Below, one piece after another: positions 42,947 to 52,947 of a DNA stretch of 64,000 nt. The notes beneath the pieces are model-generated. The model had not been told where the DNA came from. It saw only the letters and a program-made list of their open reading frames with translations, and made no database searches. Made by a program: the position numbers and the translations under genes. This DNA is from Lientehia hominis (GTDB lineage Bacteria > Bacillota > Clostridia > Lachnospirales > Lachnospiraceae), in contig NZ_JAJNOR010000001.1 in the NCBI RefSeq assembly GCF_021044755.1, forward strand, positions 62,001-126,000, read 5' to 3'. The first letter of the stretch is position 1. Each line of letters starts with the position of its first letter.

Positions 42947-44551
42947 TCATCTCTCCCATTTATCACACAGCATATTGATCTGGTCTGCCATTCTCGCCAG
43001 ATCCTTGTTGGCGCTTCCCTCGTTCTTCCGGATGAGCGCCATCAGGCGTTCCCCTGCGGCTAAAAGCCTTGCAAACACAGTGTTGGCCTTCTTTGCTGCA
43101 GATTTTTCACGCCGCTTCAGGATGCGGACGCCTTCTGAGACCCAAGAATCCGTTTTCATGTCATAGACCGCTCCGCTGTAAGGAGCCGATGCATCCATCC
43201 CATGTTCTTCTTTTAAGCAGGATACGAAATGGTCGCACACACTGTCTTCTCCATGGACTATGAATACTTTTTTCGGTTTCGGGTCAAAGGAATCAATCCA
43301 TTTCAACAGCCCAGTCTTATCCGCGTGGCCGCTGATTCCGTCCAGCTTCTTAATCTCTGCTTTTACTTCGATAGTCTCACCAAAAAGCTTCACGGTGCTC
43401 ATGCCATCCAGCAGGGCGCGCCCCAAAGTGCCTCCCGACTGGTATCCTACAAACAAAATCGTACATTCCGGGCGCCACAGGTTGTGCTTCAGGTGATGAC
43501 GGATACGGCCTGCCTCACACATTCCGGACGCCGATATGATAACTTTCGGCTCCTGGTCAAAGTTTATGAGCTTGGAATCGGCACTGGTCACCGATACAGT
43601 CAGCCCCTGAAATTTAATGGGATCGATTCCCTTCTCCAAAAGCTCTGTGGCCTCTTTGTCAAAGCAGCTGTATTTATATTTATTGAAGATATTTGTGGCT
43701 TCTATGGCCAGCGGACTGTCCACATAAACCTTAAAGCCCTCATGACCGCGGATCAGCCTGTCTTCTTTGATCTTTCTAATGAAATAAAGCATTTCCTGGG
43801 TACGCCCTACTGCAAAAGAAGGAATCACCACATTTCCGCCCCGGTCAAAGGTCTTCTGAATCACTTCCGTCAGCTCTTTTACATAGTCCACTCGGACATC
43901 ACTGTGAATCCGGTCCCCATACGTGGACTCCATCACAACGTAATCAGCCGTGTCCAGATACTGAGGATCTTTGATCAGAGGCTGATCCAGGTTTCCGACA
44001 TCTCCAGAAAAGACCAGTTTTCTCTCCTCTTTATCCTCAGAGATCCACAGTTCAATGCTGGCCGAACCGAGCAGATGGCCGACATCGGAAAAACGGGCCT
44101 GAATGCCCTCCGCGATGTCCACCATTTCGTTATATTCGCAGGCCACCAGCTGTTCCAAAAGTCCTACAGCATCGTCCATGGTATATAAGGGGATAAATTC
44201 CGGCTTTCCGGCACGTTTCCCCTTCCGGTTGCGCCATTCCGCCTCAAATTCCTGAATATGGGCGCTGTCACGGAGCATGATCTGACATAGATCGCAGGTA
44301 GCCCTAGTGGCATACACCTGCCCACGGAAGCCTTTCGCGTAAAGAAGAGGAAGAAGCCCGGAATGGTCAATATGGGCATGAGTCAGGAGGACACAATCGA
44401 TCTCCGAGGCATGTACCGGAATTTCCTGGTTCTCATAAACATCCTCTCCCTGCTCCATTCCACAGTCGATCAGCATATTCATACCGGCGGCCTTTACCAT
44501 ATGGCAGCTTCCGGTCACTTCGTGATCCGCGCCTAAAAATATCAATTCCAT
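42947..44551 (-). CDS. Beta-CASP metallo-beta-lactamase-fold ribonuclease
   Basis: 534 aa. Metallo-beta-lactamase core with LLTHAHIDHSG (HxHxDH zinc motif), then a beta-CASP insertion and a C-terminal RNA-specificity (RMMBL) region: ISGHADKTGLLKWIDSFDPKPKKVFIVHGE. SASGMCEAGRI is the beta-CASP motif B. Relatives are RNA exo/endonucleases of the CPSF-73 type. The C-terminal 80 residues beyond the MBL core are helical and basic. Confidence 0.92.
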   Translation of the reverse strand: MELIFLGADHEVTGSCHMVKAAGMNMLIDCGMEQGEDVYENQEIPVHASEIDCVLLTHAHIDHSGLLPLLYAKGFRGQVYATRATCDLCQIMLRDSAHIQEFEAEWRNRKGKRAGKPEFIPLYTMDDAVGLLEQLVACEYNEMVDIAEGIQARFSDVGHLLGSASIELWISEDKEERKLVFSGDVGNLDQPLIKDPQYLDTADYVVMESTYGDRIHSDVRVDYVKELTEVIQKTFDRGGNVVIPSFAVGRTQEMLYFIRKIKEDRLIRGHEGFKVYVDSPLAIEATNIFNKYKYSCFDKEATELLEKGIDPIKFQGLTVSVTSADSKLINFDQEPKVIISASGMCEAGRIRHHLKHNLWRPECTILFVGYQSGGTLGRALLDGMSTVKLFGETIEVKAEIKKLDGISGHADKTGLLKWIDSFDPKPKKVFIVHGEDSVCDHFVSCLKEEHGMDASAPYSGAVYDMKTDSWVSEGVRILKRREKSAAKKANTVFARLLAAGERLMALIRKNEGSANKDLARMADQINMLCDKWER

Positions 44552-44566
44552 ACTATTATCTCCTTA

Positions 44567-46438
44567 TTATCTCTTTTTGGGATGAACGTTTCGGATGGCC
44601 GATTTCTTTTTATCCTTCTGTTTCCCTCCTGAAGCAGCTTCCTCTTTGCCAGGCCGTATGAGACAGCGGCTTCCATATCCGATCAGGTCTGTTCTGCCCG
44701 CTTGTCTGAGCGCTTCCAGGACCAGCTCCCGGTTCTTTGGAAGGCGGTACTGGATCAACGCGCGCTGCATGGCCTTTTCGTGAGGGCTTCTCGGCACATA
44801 AACCCGCTCCATCGTCCTGGGATCAAATCCCGTATAGTACATGCAGGTCGAGAGGGTGGACGGAGTCGGATAAAAATCCTGCACTTGCTCCGGCGTATGC
44901 CGGATATCCCTCAAATATTCTGCCAGGACCACCGCATCGCGGATGGTACAGCCTGGGTGGGACGACATCAGATACGGCACAAGATACTGTTTCTTTCCGA
45001 GTCTTTCATTCATCTTCCGGAAAGACTTCTCGAAATCCAAATACACACGGCTGTCCGGTTTTCCCATATATTTGAGCACGTTCGGTGAAATATGCTCCGG
45101 CGCCACCTTCAGCTGTCCACTGATATGATACTCACACAATTCTTTCAAAAATTCACTGTTCTTGTCTGCCATCACGTAATCAAACCGGATACCAGAACGG
45201 ATAAATACCTTTTTCACTCCAGGAACAGAACGCAGCTTGCGGAGAAGCGCCAGATAGTCCCTGTGACTCACCTGCAGGTTTTTGCACGGAGCCGGGAACA
45301 GACACTGCCGGTCGGGACAGGTGCCGGATTTGAGCTGCTTTTCACAGGACGGCGCCCGGAAATCCGCGGTAGGTCCGCCTACGTCATGAATATAACCTTT
45401 GAAGTCCGGTTCTTTCGTGAGGATTTCTGCTTCCTTTACCAAAGACGCATGGCTTCTCACCTGTACGATCCTTCCCTGATGGAAGGTCAGAGCACAAAAG
45501 CTGCAGCCTCCGAAGCAGCCCCGGCTGCTGACCAGGCTGAACTTGATCTCTGAGATGGCCGGCACTCCTCCCGCCTTTTCATACATGGGATGATAAGTCC
45601 TCATATAAGGCAGGTCATAGATATCGTCCATCTCTGTCCGGTTGAGTGGCATGGCCGGAGGGTTCTGCACCACATATCCCCGGTTTCCATAAGCTTCCGT
45701 CAGAGTTCTTCCGCGAAATGGATCGGTATTCTTATATTGGATAAGAAAACTCTCCGCATAAGTTTTCTTATCCTGTCTCACACGTTCAAAGTCCGGAAGA
45801 GCTATAGATTCGTATACTGAGTCCAGAGTTTTTGTTTTGTATACGGTACCCGGTACATATGTGATCTCGGCTACCGGGATACCGGCATCCAGCGCTTCCG
45901 CAATCTCCACGACGGAGCGCTCTCCCATGCCATAACTGATCAGATCTGCCTGAGAATCCATCAAAATGGAGCGTTTCACCTGATCGGACCAGTAATCATA
46001 ATGGGCCAGGCGCCGGAGACTTGCCTCGATCCCTCCGATGATCACAGGCATTCCGCCGAATACCTTTCGAATCAGATTACAGTACACAGTCACCGCGTAA
46101 TCCGGCCTTTTTCCCATGATTCCTCCGGGAGTGTAGGAATCGGTCCCGCGGCGGCGCTTGGATACAGAATAATGATTGACCATAGAATCCATATTTCCGC
46201 CGCTCACTAAAAAGGCAAGTCGGGGCTTCCCGAGTACCTGGATACTTCCATCATCCTTCCAGTCCGGCTGGGCGATGATTCCCACCTTATAGCCCCTGGA
46301 TTCCAGGACACGGCTTATGATGGCCGGACCGAAAGACGGATGGTCTACGTAAGCATCTCCAATGATATAAACAAAATCCAGCTGTGTAAAGCCTCTTTTT
46401 TCCATATCCGCCCGGCAGACGGGAAGAAAATCCTTCAT
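44567..46438 (-). CDS. YgiQ-family radical SAM protein
   Basis: 623 aa from MKDFLPVCRADM (AGGAGA upstream). Radical SAM motif CFGGCSFC preceded by VSSRG, B12-like N-terminal part (GDAYVDHPSFG...), and the DUF3362-type C-terminus rich in Arg/Lys. The biological reaction of YgiQ proteins is unknown. It is 15 bp upstream of the MBL gene on the minus strand. Confidence 0.93.
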   Translation of the reverse strand: MKDFLPVCRADMEKRGFTQLDFVYIIGDAYVDHPSFGPAIISRVLESRGYKVGIIAQPDWKDDGSIQVLGKPRLAFLVSGGNMDSMVNHYSVSKRRRGTDSYTPGGIMGKRPDYAVTVYCNLIRKVFGGMPVIIGGIEASLRRLAHYDYWSDQVKRSILMDSQADLISYGMGERSVVEIAEALDAGIPVAEITYVPGTVYKTKTLDSVYESIALPDFERVRQDKKTYAESFLIQYKNTDPFRGRTLTEAYGNRGYVVQNPPAMPLNRTEMDDIYDLPYMRTYHPMYEKAGGVPAISEIKFSLVSSRGCFGGCSFCALTFHQGRIVQVRSHASLVKEAEILTKEPDFKGYIHDVGGPTADFRAPSCEKQLKSGTCPDRQCLFPAPCKNLQVSHRDYLALLRKLRSVPGVKKVFIRSGIRFDYVMADKNSEFLKELCEYHISGQLKVAPEHISPNVLKYMGKPDSRVYLDFEKSFRKMNERLGKKQYLVPYLMSSHPGCTIRDAVVLAEYLRDIRHTPEQVQDFYPTPSTLSTCMYYTGFDPRTMERVYVPRSPHEKAMQRALIQYRLPKNRELVLEALRQAGRTDLIGYGSRCLIRPGKEEAASGGKQKDKKKSAIRNVHPKKR

Positions 46439-46475
46439 GGCGCATCTCCTGTATATATGCCGCCGGTACGGCGTT

Positions 46476-47138
46476 CTAAACACTCAGGTCTATTTCACTA
46501 TAAGTTTCAACAAATCCGTCGGCCAGTCTCTTCTTTTCTTCTCTCGCCGCCTCAGAATAGCCGTCTGCTACCGCCCATACGGTCATACCGGCCCGCTTGC
46601 CCGCCAGGATCCCGGCAGGTACGTCTTCAAAAACCAGGCAGTGCTCCGGCTTCTCACCGAGGCTTTCCGCCACACAGAGATAAATATCCGGGGCCGGCTT
46701 CCCCTTCGCCACTTGACATCCGACCGCAATTACAGAAAAGAACTCCGAGATATTAAGAGCGTCAGTGACGGCAGTGACCAGTTCCCTGGAATTACTGGTA
46801 GCGATCCCCATGGGAATTCCCCGCGTCCTTAAGTATTCCAAAAATGCTTTTACTCCAGGCTTTAACGGGACCTCATGGCTGTACTGATACAAGGCCATCT
46901 GATTCCAGCAGTCTTTGATTTCCTGAATACTCATGGGAATCTGGAAACGTTCCTTAAAGTAACACGCCGTTTCAGAAAAGCTCATGCCCTCAACAGCATC
47001 CGAAAGGTCTTCCGGCAAAGGAATATGAAACCTTCCTAAAAATTCAACATCAATATCCTTCCACATACTCATGGAATCCACAAGGGTGCCGTCCAGATCA
47101 AATATCACGGCTTTTATAGAATCTGGTATCTGAATCAT
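46476..47138 (-). CDS. HAD-superfamily hydrolase, beta-phosphoglucomutase-like phosphatase
   Basis: 220 aa from the ATG at 47138; GGAG is 6 bp upstream and the ATG overlaps the methyltransferase stop as ATGA, which favours it over 47150. HAD motifs: DLDGTLVDS (nucleophile and acid Asp), TSNSRELV (motif II), KGKPAPDIY (motif III Lys) and EDVPAGILAG (motif IV). Substrate unknown; the group includes sugar-phosphate phosphatases. Confidence 0.92.
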   Translation of the reverse strand: MIQIPDSIKAVIFDLDGTLVDSMSMWKDIDVEFLGRFHIPLPEDLSDAVEGMSFSETACYFKERFQIPMSIQEIKDCWNQMALYQYSHEVPLKPGVKAFLEYLRTRGIPMGIATSNSRELVTAVTDALNISEFFSVIAVGCQVAKGKPAPDIYLCVAESLGEKPEHCLVFEDVPAGILAGKRAGMTVWAVADGYSEAAREEKKRLADGFVETYSEIDLSV

Positions 47139-48553
47139 TGCCATCTCCATCCTGGATAATACTTGTTTTTAAGAGTCATCCGGCTCCGCTTGGCAAAACC
47201 GAGGGGATATCCATCGGTACAGACGAGGCACCATCCGTCTTTCCCCCATATAACTGCATTATCCGCTTCCACCGTCTCACCTTTCAGATATTTCACTGTC
47301 CTCAGATCCTCCGACGGAAAATCCACGCCGTTTTCAAACTCTTCTTTTTTCAGGTACATGGCCAGAGCCTGAGATGGCTCAAAGCGGTTTTTCTTAAGCG
47401 TGCCCAAAAGAAGACCAGTGCGCAGAAAACGTATGGGCGGAAGTTTCTCCCTCGGTATGGGCAGCAAATAGACCTGCCCCTCCCGCTCCCAGAAATACCC
47501 CTCTTTTTCGACGGGACGGTGAACGAGCTTTAAAAACCCGGCAAGCTCTTCTCTTTTTTTCAGAAAATCCCGGTTGTTCTTTTCCATATCGGCTGAACAG
47601 GCCTGACGAGTCTCCCGGGAATCAAAATCCGGGCTTCCTTTTTTACGGAGCAGGGAAAGGAAATGCCCTTCTCCTGAAAGCCTCCAGGGAAACAGCCGGA
47701 TGGAAGCGCCGTCGCTTCCCTGAACAAATCCGTACTTCAGTGGTACCGGCACCGGCTCCAGCTCTGGAATTTCCTCACAGATCCATTCAATATTGTCTTC
47801 ATCTTCTTCCTCCGCAAAGGTACAAGTGGAATACAGCAGCATGCCGCCCGGCTTTAACATCCCACAAGCACACCGAAGAAGTTCTTTTTGAATCGGAATG
47901 TAATGCTCCGGTCCTTTCTCCGTCCAGCTTCTGATCATGGACGGTTCCCGCCGGAACATGCCTTCTCCGGAGCAGGGGGCATCCACCAGAATCTTATCAA
48001 AATATACCGGAAAATTGTGGAGAAGCCGTTCAGGCTCTTCACTGGATACCAGGATATTCCCGATTCCAAAACGCTCCAGATTTTTTAAAAGTCCGTTGGC
48101 CCGGGAGGCACTGATATCATTGGACAGCAAAAAGCCGCTTCCGGCCAGCCTTGCACCCAGCTGGGTGCTTTTTCCTCCCGGTGCGGCACACAGATCCAAA
48201 ACCCGGTCTCCCGGCTCGACCGGCAGAATGGCTCCAGGCGCCATGGCGCTGGGCTCCTGCAGGTAATATAGGCCCCCGTAATAATACGGGTGCCTGGCGG
48301 GCATCCCTGTTTTTTCATAATAATATCCCAACGAATCTGACCACGGGACAGGCTCTTCCGTCCGGGCGTCTGCAGAAGAAAGGACCCCCGCTCTGCAATC
48401 CTCCGTCACCTTTAACGGATTCAGACGGATGCCGCGGAAGGTTTCTTCTTCCATGCAGGTCAGATATGCTTTCAATTCCGTCTCTCCCAAGAGCCGTCTC
48501 ATCTTTTCCATGTATTTTTCTGGCAGTTCTATACTCTTTTTCTCTGGATTCAT
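47135..48553 (-). CDS. RsmB/RsmF-type (NOL1/NOP2/Sun) rRNA m5C methyltransferase
   Basis: 472 aa from ATG 48553 (MNPEKKSIELP); a TTG five codons earlier is the only alternative, and GGTGA-like sequence precedes both weakly. SAM-binding region LCAAPGGKSTQLG, catalytic motifs DAPCSGEGMFRR and STCTFAEEEDEDN (two conserved Cys). The C-terminal RNA-recognition segment holds GFAKRSRMTLKNKYYPGWRW. It methylates a cytosine in 16S rRNA by analogy. Confidence 0.93.
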   Translation of the reverse strand: MNPEKKSIELPEKYMEKMRRLLGETELKAYLTCMEEETFRGIRLNPLKVTEDCRAGVLSSADARTEEPVPWSDSLGYYYEKTGMPARHPYYYGGLYYLQEPSAMAPGAILPVEPGDRVLDLCAAPGGKSTQLGARLAGSGFLLSNDISASRANGLLKNLERFGIGNILVSSEEPERLLHNFPVYFDKILVDAPCSGEGMFRREPSMIRSWTEKGPEHYIPIQKELLRCACGMLKPGGMLLYSTCTFAEEEDEDNIEWICEEIPELEPVPVPLKYGFVQGSDGASIRLFPWRLSGEGHFLSLLRKKGSPDFDSRETRQACSADMEKNNRDFLKKREELAGFLKLVHRPVEKEGYFWEREGQVYLLPIPREKLPPIRFLRTGLLLGTLKKNRFEPSQALAMYLKKEEFENGVDFPSEDLRTVKYLKGETVEADNAVIWGKDGWCLVCTDGYPLGFAKRSRMTLKNKYYPGWRWQ

Positions 48554-48584
48554 CCATTCACCGCACAATCGTTTTCTTTATGTA

Positions 48585-49400
48585 TCAAAAGGAATGAAGC
48601 CCCTGGACCTTCCTGACTGCTGCCAGCTTATCCAGCCGTCTTCCGAATTCCTCCAGCTCTTCCAGAGAGCCATTGTGGTAGATCTCATAAAATTCATTCT
48701 GTATATTCAGCATGGCATCTTCGTATTCTTCTTCACCGCTGTATAAATTCTGAAGATTATTCAGGATATCCGCCACCACAGAGGCTTTCTCCTGAAAAAG
48801 CTGCTGGGCATCCACGATTTCATCACGGATGGCCGACATCTCACAGTCCAACGCCAATACCGCCTCGGCGGCGGCGCTCAGACGTCCTGCCAGCTTCTCA
48901 GGAATCTCTTCCTGATATTTATAACGCAGGGAATGTTCGATCGTGGCCCAGAAATTCATGGCCATCGTCCGAATCTGTATCTCCACCTGTATATTATGAC
49001 TTCCGCTCATGGTATAAACCTCATAGAGGACATTCACATGATAGCTGCGGTAACCGCTTTCTTTCGTATGACTGATATAGTCCCGCTCACTGACGACTTC
49101 CATATCTCTGCGGCTGCGTATGAGCTGCACCACTTTGTCGATATCCTCCACAAACTGGCAGATGATACGTATGCCGGCGATGTCATCCAGCTTTTCCGTA
49201 AACTCATTGAGCGCAATACCCTTCCGCTGAGCTTTCTCCAGGATGCTGGAAATCTTCTTCACCCGGCCCTGAACCGCCTCAATGGGGGAATAAACGCCTG
49301 ATTCACGGCATTCATTGATGATGTGGTTGAACTTTACCACAAGCTCCTCCACCGCCAGATGATACGGAGCGAGGGACTCTCTCCATAGTTGAATCTTCAT
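48585..49400 (-). CDS. Small alarmone synthetase, RelQ/YjbM type
   Basis: 271 aa. Synthesises (p)ppGpp from GTP/GDP and ATP. RelA/SpoT domain (about 40-180): DIAGIRIICQFVEDID and RDYISHTKESGYRSYHV, with VEIQIRTMAMNFWATIEH. There is no HD hydrolase domain, TGS or ACT domain, so it is a single-function synthetase. The C-terminal 80 residues are helical, as in tetrameric RelQ. It stands on the minus strand with its 3' end 32 bp before the rRNA methyltransferase gene. Confidence 0.93.
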   Translation of the reverse strand: MKIQLWRESLAPYHLAVEELVVKFNHIINECRESGVYSPIEAVQGRVKKISSILEKAQRKGIALNEFTEKLDDIAGIRIICQFVEDIDKVVQLIRSRRDMEVVSERDYISHTKESGYRSYHVNVLYEVYTMSGSHNIQVEIQIRTMAMNFWATIEHSLRYKYQEEIPEKLAGRLSAAAEAVLALDCEMSAIRDEIVDAQQLFQEKASVVADILNNLQNLYSGEEEYEDAMLNIQNEFYEIYHNGSLEELEEFGRRLDKLAAVRKVQGLHSF

Positions 49401-49506
49401 AAAACCGTACTCCTGTAAAATAATAGGAATGGGCGAAAGCAGCAGCTCTGCCTTTCTACTTTGCTTCTTCGCAGTTATTATACCATATTTTCTGCCAAAT
49501 TGGGAG

Positions 49507-50397
49507 CTAATAGGAATATTTTACTTTCTTGTCCTCCAGATATTTAAGAATCCAATAAGGATTTACACTGAGCTCTTCATAGTGATCCGTCCTAAAATAG
49601 ATTCCAAAATGCAGATGGACTGCAAAATTTCCGGTGGTACCCTCGACTTTGCTGTAACCGGTATCGCCCATAAACCCCAAAAGCTGTCCTGCCTTTATTT
49701 CTTCTCCCGGTACAAATTCATGGTCATAAGAACTCAGATGGGCGTAATAAAGATATGCGCCGTGGGGTGTGCGGATGCCAATGCGCCAGCCGCCCAGCTC
49801 GAGCCACCCGATATGCTCGATGGTCCCATCGCTCACGCTTATCACTGGAAAAAATCCCCGGCTGTTTCCGCCGCCCATGATATCTGTTCCTTCATGACGC
49901 CGTTCCCCTCCGTATGTACGTTCATATCCCCAGGAATCCTCATAGCCGTAATTCCGGGAGGCCTCACTGTCTCCCTGCGGCAGCGGAAAATATTCAAGAT
50001 CTGTCAAAAGAGTTTCATACGCACGGGAAAGCTTCGTAAATTCCACCGGCTTCACCCTGTTCACACTCTTTTTAATGTCCTGCCACCGTCCAAAAGAAAG
50101 AGAGTTTCTTTTCCCCTCAGTCAGATCATATTCACTGTCTACCATGAATGCTGCAATAACTTCAAAGGGATCCTCTTTTTTTTCCTCCGCCATGGAAAAC
50201 ATGGCGGACAAGTTCCCTTCCCCAAAAGCCATAGCGCGGAAGGACTCTTCTTCGGAAGTATACTCATTCAGCTGGTAATAAACCGGATTCTCCCAGAAAA
50301 AATGCAGCATGCAGACTAGGACGATTCCCAGAAGAAGCACTGCAAAGCCGAGGAATCCCAGGCTGTTTCGTTTCCTCACGGCACGCTCCGGTTCCAT
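49507..50397 (-). CDS. Membrane-anchored M23-family peptidase
   Basis: 296 aa. One N-terminal membrane helix (about 14-34), a helical extracytoplasmic linker and an M23 (LytM) domain from about 175. Zinc and catalytic residues: RRHEGTDIMGG (HxxxxD) and HLHFGIY (HxH), both complete, so the enzyme should be an active glycyl-glycine-type endopeptidase on peptidoglycan. It ends in a lysine-rich tail. Confidence 0.9.
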   Translation of the reverse strand: MEPERAVRKRNSLGFLGFAVLLLGIVLVCMLHFFWENPVYYQLNEYTSEEESFRAMAFGEGNLSAMFSMAEEKKEDPFEVIAAFMVDSEYDLTEGKRNSLSFGRWQDIKKSVNRVKPVEFTKLSRAYETLLTDLEYFPLPQGDSEASRNYGYEDSWGYERTYGGERRHEGTDIMGGGNSRGFFPVISVSDGTIEHIGWLELGGWRIGIRTPHGAYLYYAHLSSYDHEFVPGEEIKAGQLLGFMGDTGYSKVEGTTGNFAVHLHFGIYFRTDHYEELSVNPYWILKYLEDKKVKYSY

Positions 50398-50409
50398 TTT
50401 TATAAAGGT

Positions 50410-51879
50410 CTATGCATCCTTCATATGTTTTAGTACCTCAATCAAAAATTTCCACACCCGGTCCACCGAGGAAATGGATAAACGTTCCTTCGGGGTATGG
50501 ATATCCAGGATATCCGGCCCCATGGATACTGCGTCAATACCGGGAATCCCCGCGGCAAAAAGCCCGCACTCCACCCCCGCATGGATTGTTTCCACCCTGG
50601 CCTCTTTCCCATATTGCTCTTTATATACCCTGCAGAGCAGCCTCCGAAGCGGTGATTCCGGTCGGAACTCCCATTCCGGATAGTCCCCGGAAGTATGAAA
50701 AGAGCCTCCGGAGAATTTTGTAAAAAGCTCCAGCCTCTGGCACAGCGCACGTTTTCTGGATGAAGAGGAGCTTCTCACCAAATAGGAAACGGTGAATCCA
50801 TCCGTCTCCGTCAGGGACAGAATACCTAGATTCAGAGAAGTCTCAACCAGCTCCGGGAGCTCCTGGCTCATAGCCTGAACGCCGTTTGGTGTATTTAAAA
50901 GAAAAAAGCAGATTCGCTCCATATCCTCCGGTATAACTGCCGGCAAAGAAGCTTCATTCTCATTCGCCTCAAAGAAAAGGCGCAGCTCCGGATCTGTGAC
51001 CCGGTATTCGGAACGGAAGATATCCTCCCATTCTTTCACCTTGGACTTTAAGCAGTCCAGATCCCGGCGCTTAACCAGCAGGTGTATTTCCGAATTTCTT
51101 GGAATGGCATTGTCCTGAGAGCCTCCTCTCGCAGAAAGAAGCCTCATGTCCTTCAGCTCATGAGAAAGCTCCCATAGCAGCCTTCCCATCAGCAGATTTG
51201 CATTGGCGCGCCCTCTGTGAATGTCCACACCGGAATGGCCGCCTGTGAGACTTATCAGCTGTATCCGTACCGGAATTCCTGCAGCCATTTTCCATGAAAG
51301 AGGGAGCTCCACGTCATAACGGACTCCGCCGGCACACCCTGCCAGAAAGCTGCCCTCTTCTTCAGAATCCAGATTCAGCAGATATCTGGCGCGGAGCCCG
51401 TCCATGTCCAGGGCATTTGCCCCCAGCATTCCAATTTCTTCGTCGGAGGTAAATACACATTCCAGACGCGGATGAACGATCTCATCGGAATCCAAAATGG
51501 CCAGTGCATAAGCGACCGCTATGCCGTCATCCCCGCCCAGCGTCGTCCCTCGGGCGCGGATATAATCCCCTTCTGCCTCCAGACGAATCGGGTCCCGTTC
51601 AAAATCATGCTGGATGCCCGCCTCTTTCCCGCACACCATATCCAGATGGCCCTGCAGCATGACGGTGGGAGCCGTTTCATATCCGTCAGAAGCTTCTTTT
51701 ACGATCACAATGTTATCCGCCTCGTCCTGCCGGTAAAAAAGCCCGCGCGCCCTGGCAAAATCCGCACAATAGTCACTGACGGCCTTCGTATTTCCAGAGC
51801 CCCTGGGAATATCTGAAAGCGCCTTGAAATACTCAAACACCTTTTCCGGCATTCTACCTGCAATTTCTTTGTACTCCAT
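50410..51879 (-). CDS. pepD: Aminoacyl-histidine dipeptidase (PepD)
   Basis: 489 aa M20-family metallopeptidase. LQGHLDMVCG (zinc His and Asp), GGDDGIAVAYALAIL, FTSDEEIGMLGA (catalytic Glu pair) and the dimer-domain GGHSGVDIHRGRAN are intact, and GMGPDILDIHTPKE-like end VSMGPDILDIHTPKE carries the last zinc His. Cytosolic; it splits Xaa-His dipeptides. Confidence 0.96.
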   Translation of the reverse strand: MEYKEIAGRMPEKVFEYFKALSDIPRGSGNTKAVSDYCADFARARGLFYRQDEADNIVIVKEASDGYETAPTVMLQGHLDMVCGKEAGIQHDFERDPIRLEAEGDYIRARGTTLGGDDGIAVAYALAILDSDEIVHPRLECVFTSDEEIGMLGANALDMDGLRARYLLNLDSEEEGSFLAGCAGGVRYDVELPLSWKMAAGIPVRIQLISLTGGHSGVDIHRGRANANLLMGRLLWELSHELKDMRLLSARGGSQDNAIPRNSEIHLLVKRRDLDCLKSKVKEWEDIFRSEYRVTDPELRLFFEANENEASLPAVIPEDMERICFFLLNTPNGVQAMSQELPELVETSLNLGILSLTETDGFTVSYLVRSSSSSRKRALCQRLELFTKFSGGSFHTSGDYPEWEFRPESPLRRLLCRVYKEQYGKEARVETIHAGVECGLFAAGIPGIDAVSMGPDILDIHTPKERLSISSVDRVWKFLIEVLKHMKDA

Positions 51880-51964
51880 CTGAATCCTCCTTAACCGGCG
51901 CGTTGTTTGTCATGGACAACGGCCTCTGTTCATAGACTATAAAAAACGAAAGGGGTAAGTCTGC

Positions 51965-52894
51965 GTGAAAAAACTCTGGTTTCCTCTATGCATGCTTCTT
52001 CTTTTTCTCTTTTGCATCTCTCATCCCGCGGAAGCCATTCCTGGAGCGGCAGCCGGCCTTTCCCTTTGGTACTGTACGGTTCTTCCTACGCTGCTCCCCT
52101 GCATTGTCCTTTCAAGCTATCTGATCTCCACAGAGCTTGTGAAAAAACTGCCTCCCGGCCCGTTTGCATTTGTCATCGGATGGTTCTGCGGCTACCCAAT
52201 GGGGGCAAAAGCGATTGCTGATCTATATAAAACAGGACGGCTGTCCAGAGAGGACGGAAACCTGCTTTTGATTCTTTGCTGTGAACCCAGCCCCATGTTC
52301 CTAACTGGATTCTTATGCACCGGAATGCTGCACCTTCCCATTCTGCAGGTGCTTCCCTGCCTGATCGCCATTTATCTGCCGCCGGTGCTCTGCTATGGCG
52401 CCGCTATGGCGGTCCGTCACAGAAAACCGGGAACATCCCGGCATTATGCACCAACGGATACAGAAAGGTCCGATTCTCTGCCCGAAAATGAAAGAAGCGG
52501 AGGAATCCTGGCCTCTTTCCTCCGATTTGAAGGAGCGATGATGGACGGGTTTCTGGTCATAGCCAAAATAGGAGGCTATCTGATGTTTTTCACGATGCTC
52601 TCTTATTTTTTCCGGGACAGATGTCCGATACCGCTATTGAATACTCTGGTACCGGGGCTCCTGGAGATGACATCTGGAATCGCCTTCACAGTCCAGTCCG
52701 GCCTTTCCCGCACTCTTGTGGTCGCTCTCTGCTTCACCTATACAGCCTTCGGAGGACTTTCAGGACTCGCACAGACGGCCAGTGTCCTCGGCCGCACGCC
52801 GCTGTCCAAACGGAGCTACCTTTTCTGGAAGCTTCTGCAGGCATCCATGACCTTTGCTATCCTGTTTTTACTTTTCCCTTTTCTGCAGGCATGA
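51965..52894 (+). CDS. ylbJ: Sporulation integral membrane protein YlbJ-like
   Basis: 309 aa starting at GTG 51965, with AAAGGGG before it. About eight hydrophobic segments and the nucleoside-recognition (Gate) pattern: SLWYCTVLPTLLPCIVLSSYL, GWFCGYPMGAKAIADLY and the second half GLLEMTSGIAFT...FGGLSGLAQTASV. YlbJ is needed for spore cortex formation in Bacillus. It is convergent with the coiled-coil gene, and coaD and rsmD (YlbI, YlbH) lie beyond it, so the ylbH-I-J neighbourhood is kept, with ylbJ on the other strand here. Confidence 0.88.
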   Translation: MKKLWFPLCMLLLFLFCISHPAEAIPGAAAGLSLWYCTVLPTLLPCIVLSSYLISTELVKKLPPGPFAFVIGWFCGYPMGAKAIADLYKTGRLSREDGNLLLILCCEPSPMFLTGFLCTGMLHLPILQVLPCLIAIYLPPVLCYGAAMAVRHRKPGTSRHYAPTDTERSDSLPENERSGGILASFLRFEGAMMDGFLVIAKIGGYLMFFTMLSYFFRDRCPIPLLNTLVPGLLEMTSGIAFTVQSGLSRTLVVALCFTYTAFGGLSGLAQTASVLGRTPLSKRSYLFWKLLQASMTFAILFLLFPFLQA

Positions 52895-52905
52895 ATACAA
52901 ACGGA

Positions 52906-52940
52906 ATAAAAAACGAGGATGCCGCTGGCATCCCCGCCTG
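52906..52940. terminator. Bidirectional terminator between ylbJ and the coiled-coil gene
   Basis: A 7-bp stem GGATGCC (52917-52923) with GGCATCC (52927-52933) and a 3-nt loop. The A-run at 52908-52913 gives a strong U-tract to the minus-strand transcript. Confidence 0.75.
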
Positions 52941-52947
52941 ATTTTTC

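Noticed and set aside
43229..44188. A 319-codon plus-strand open frame
   Set aside because: Antisense to the beta-CASP MBL gene, no start signal and no recognisable domain.
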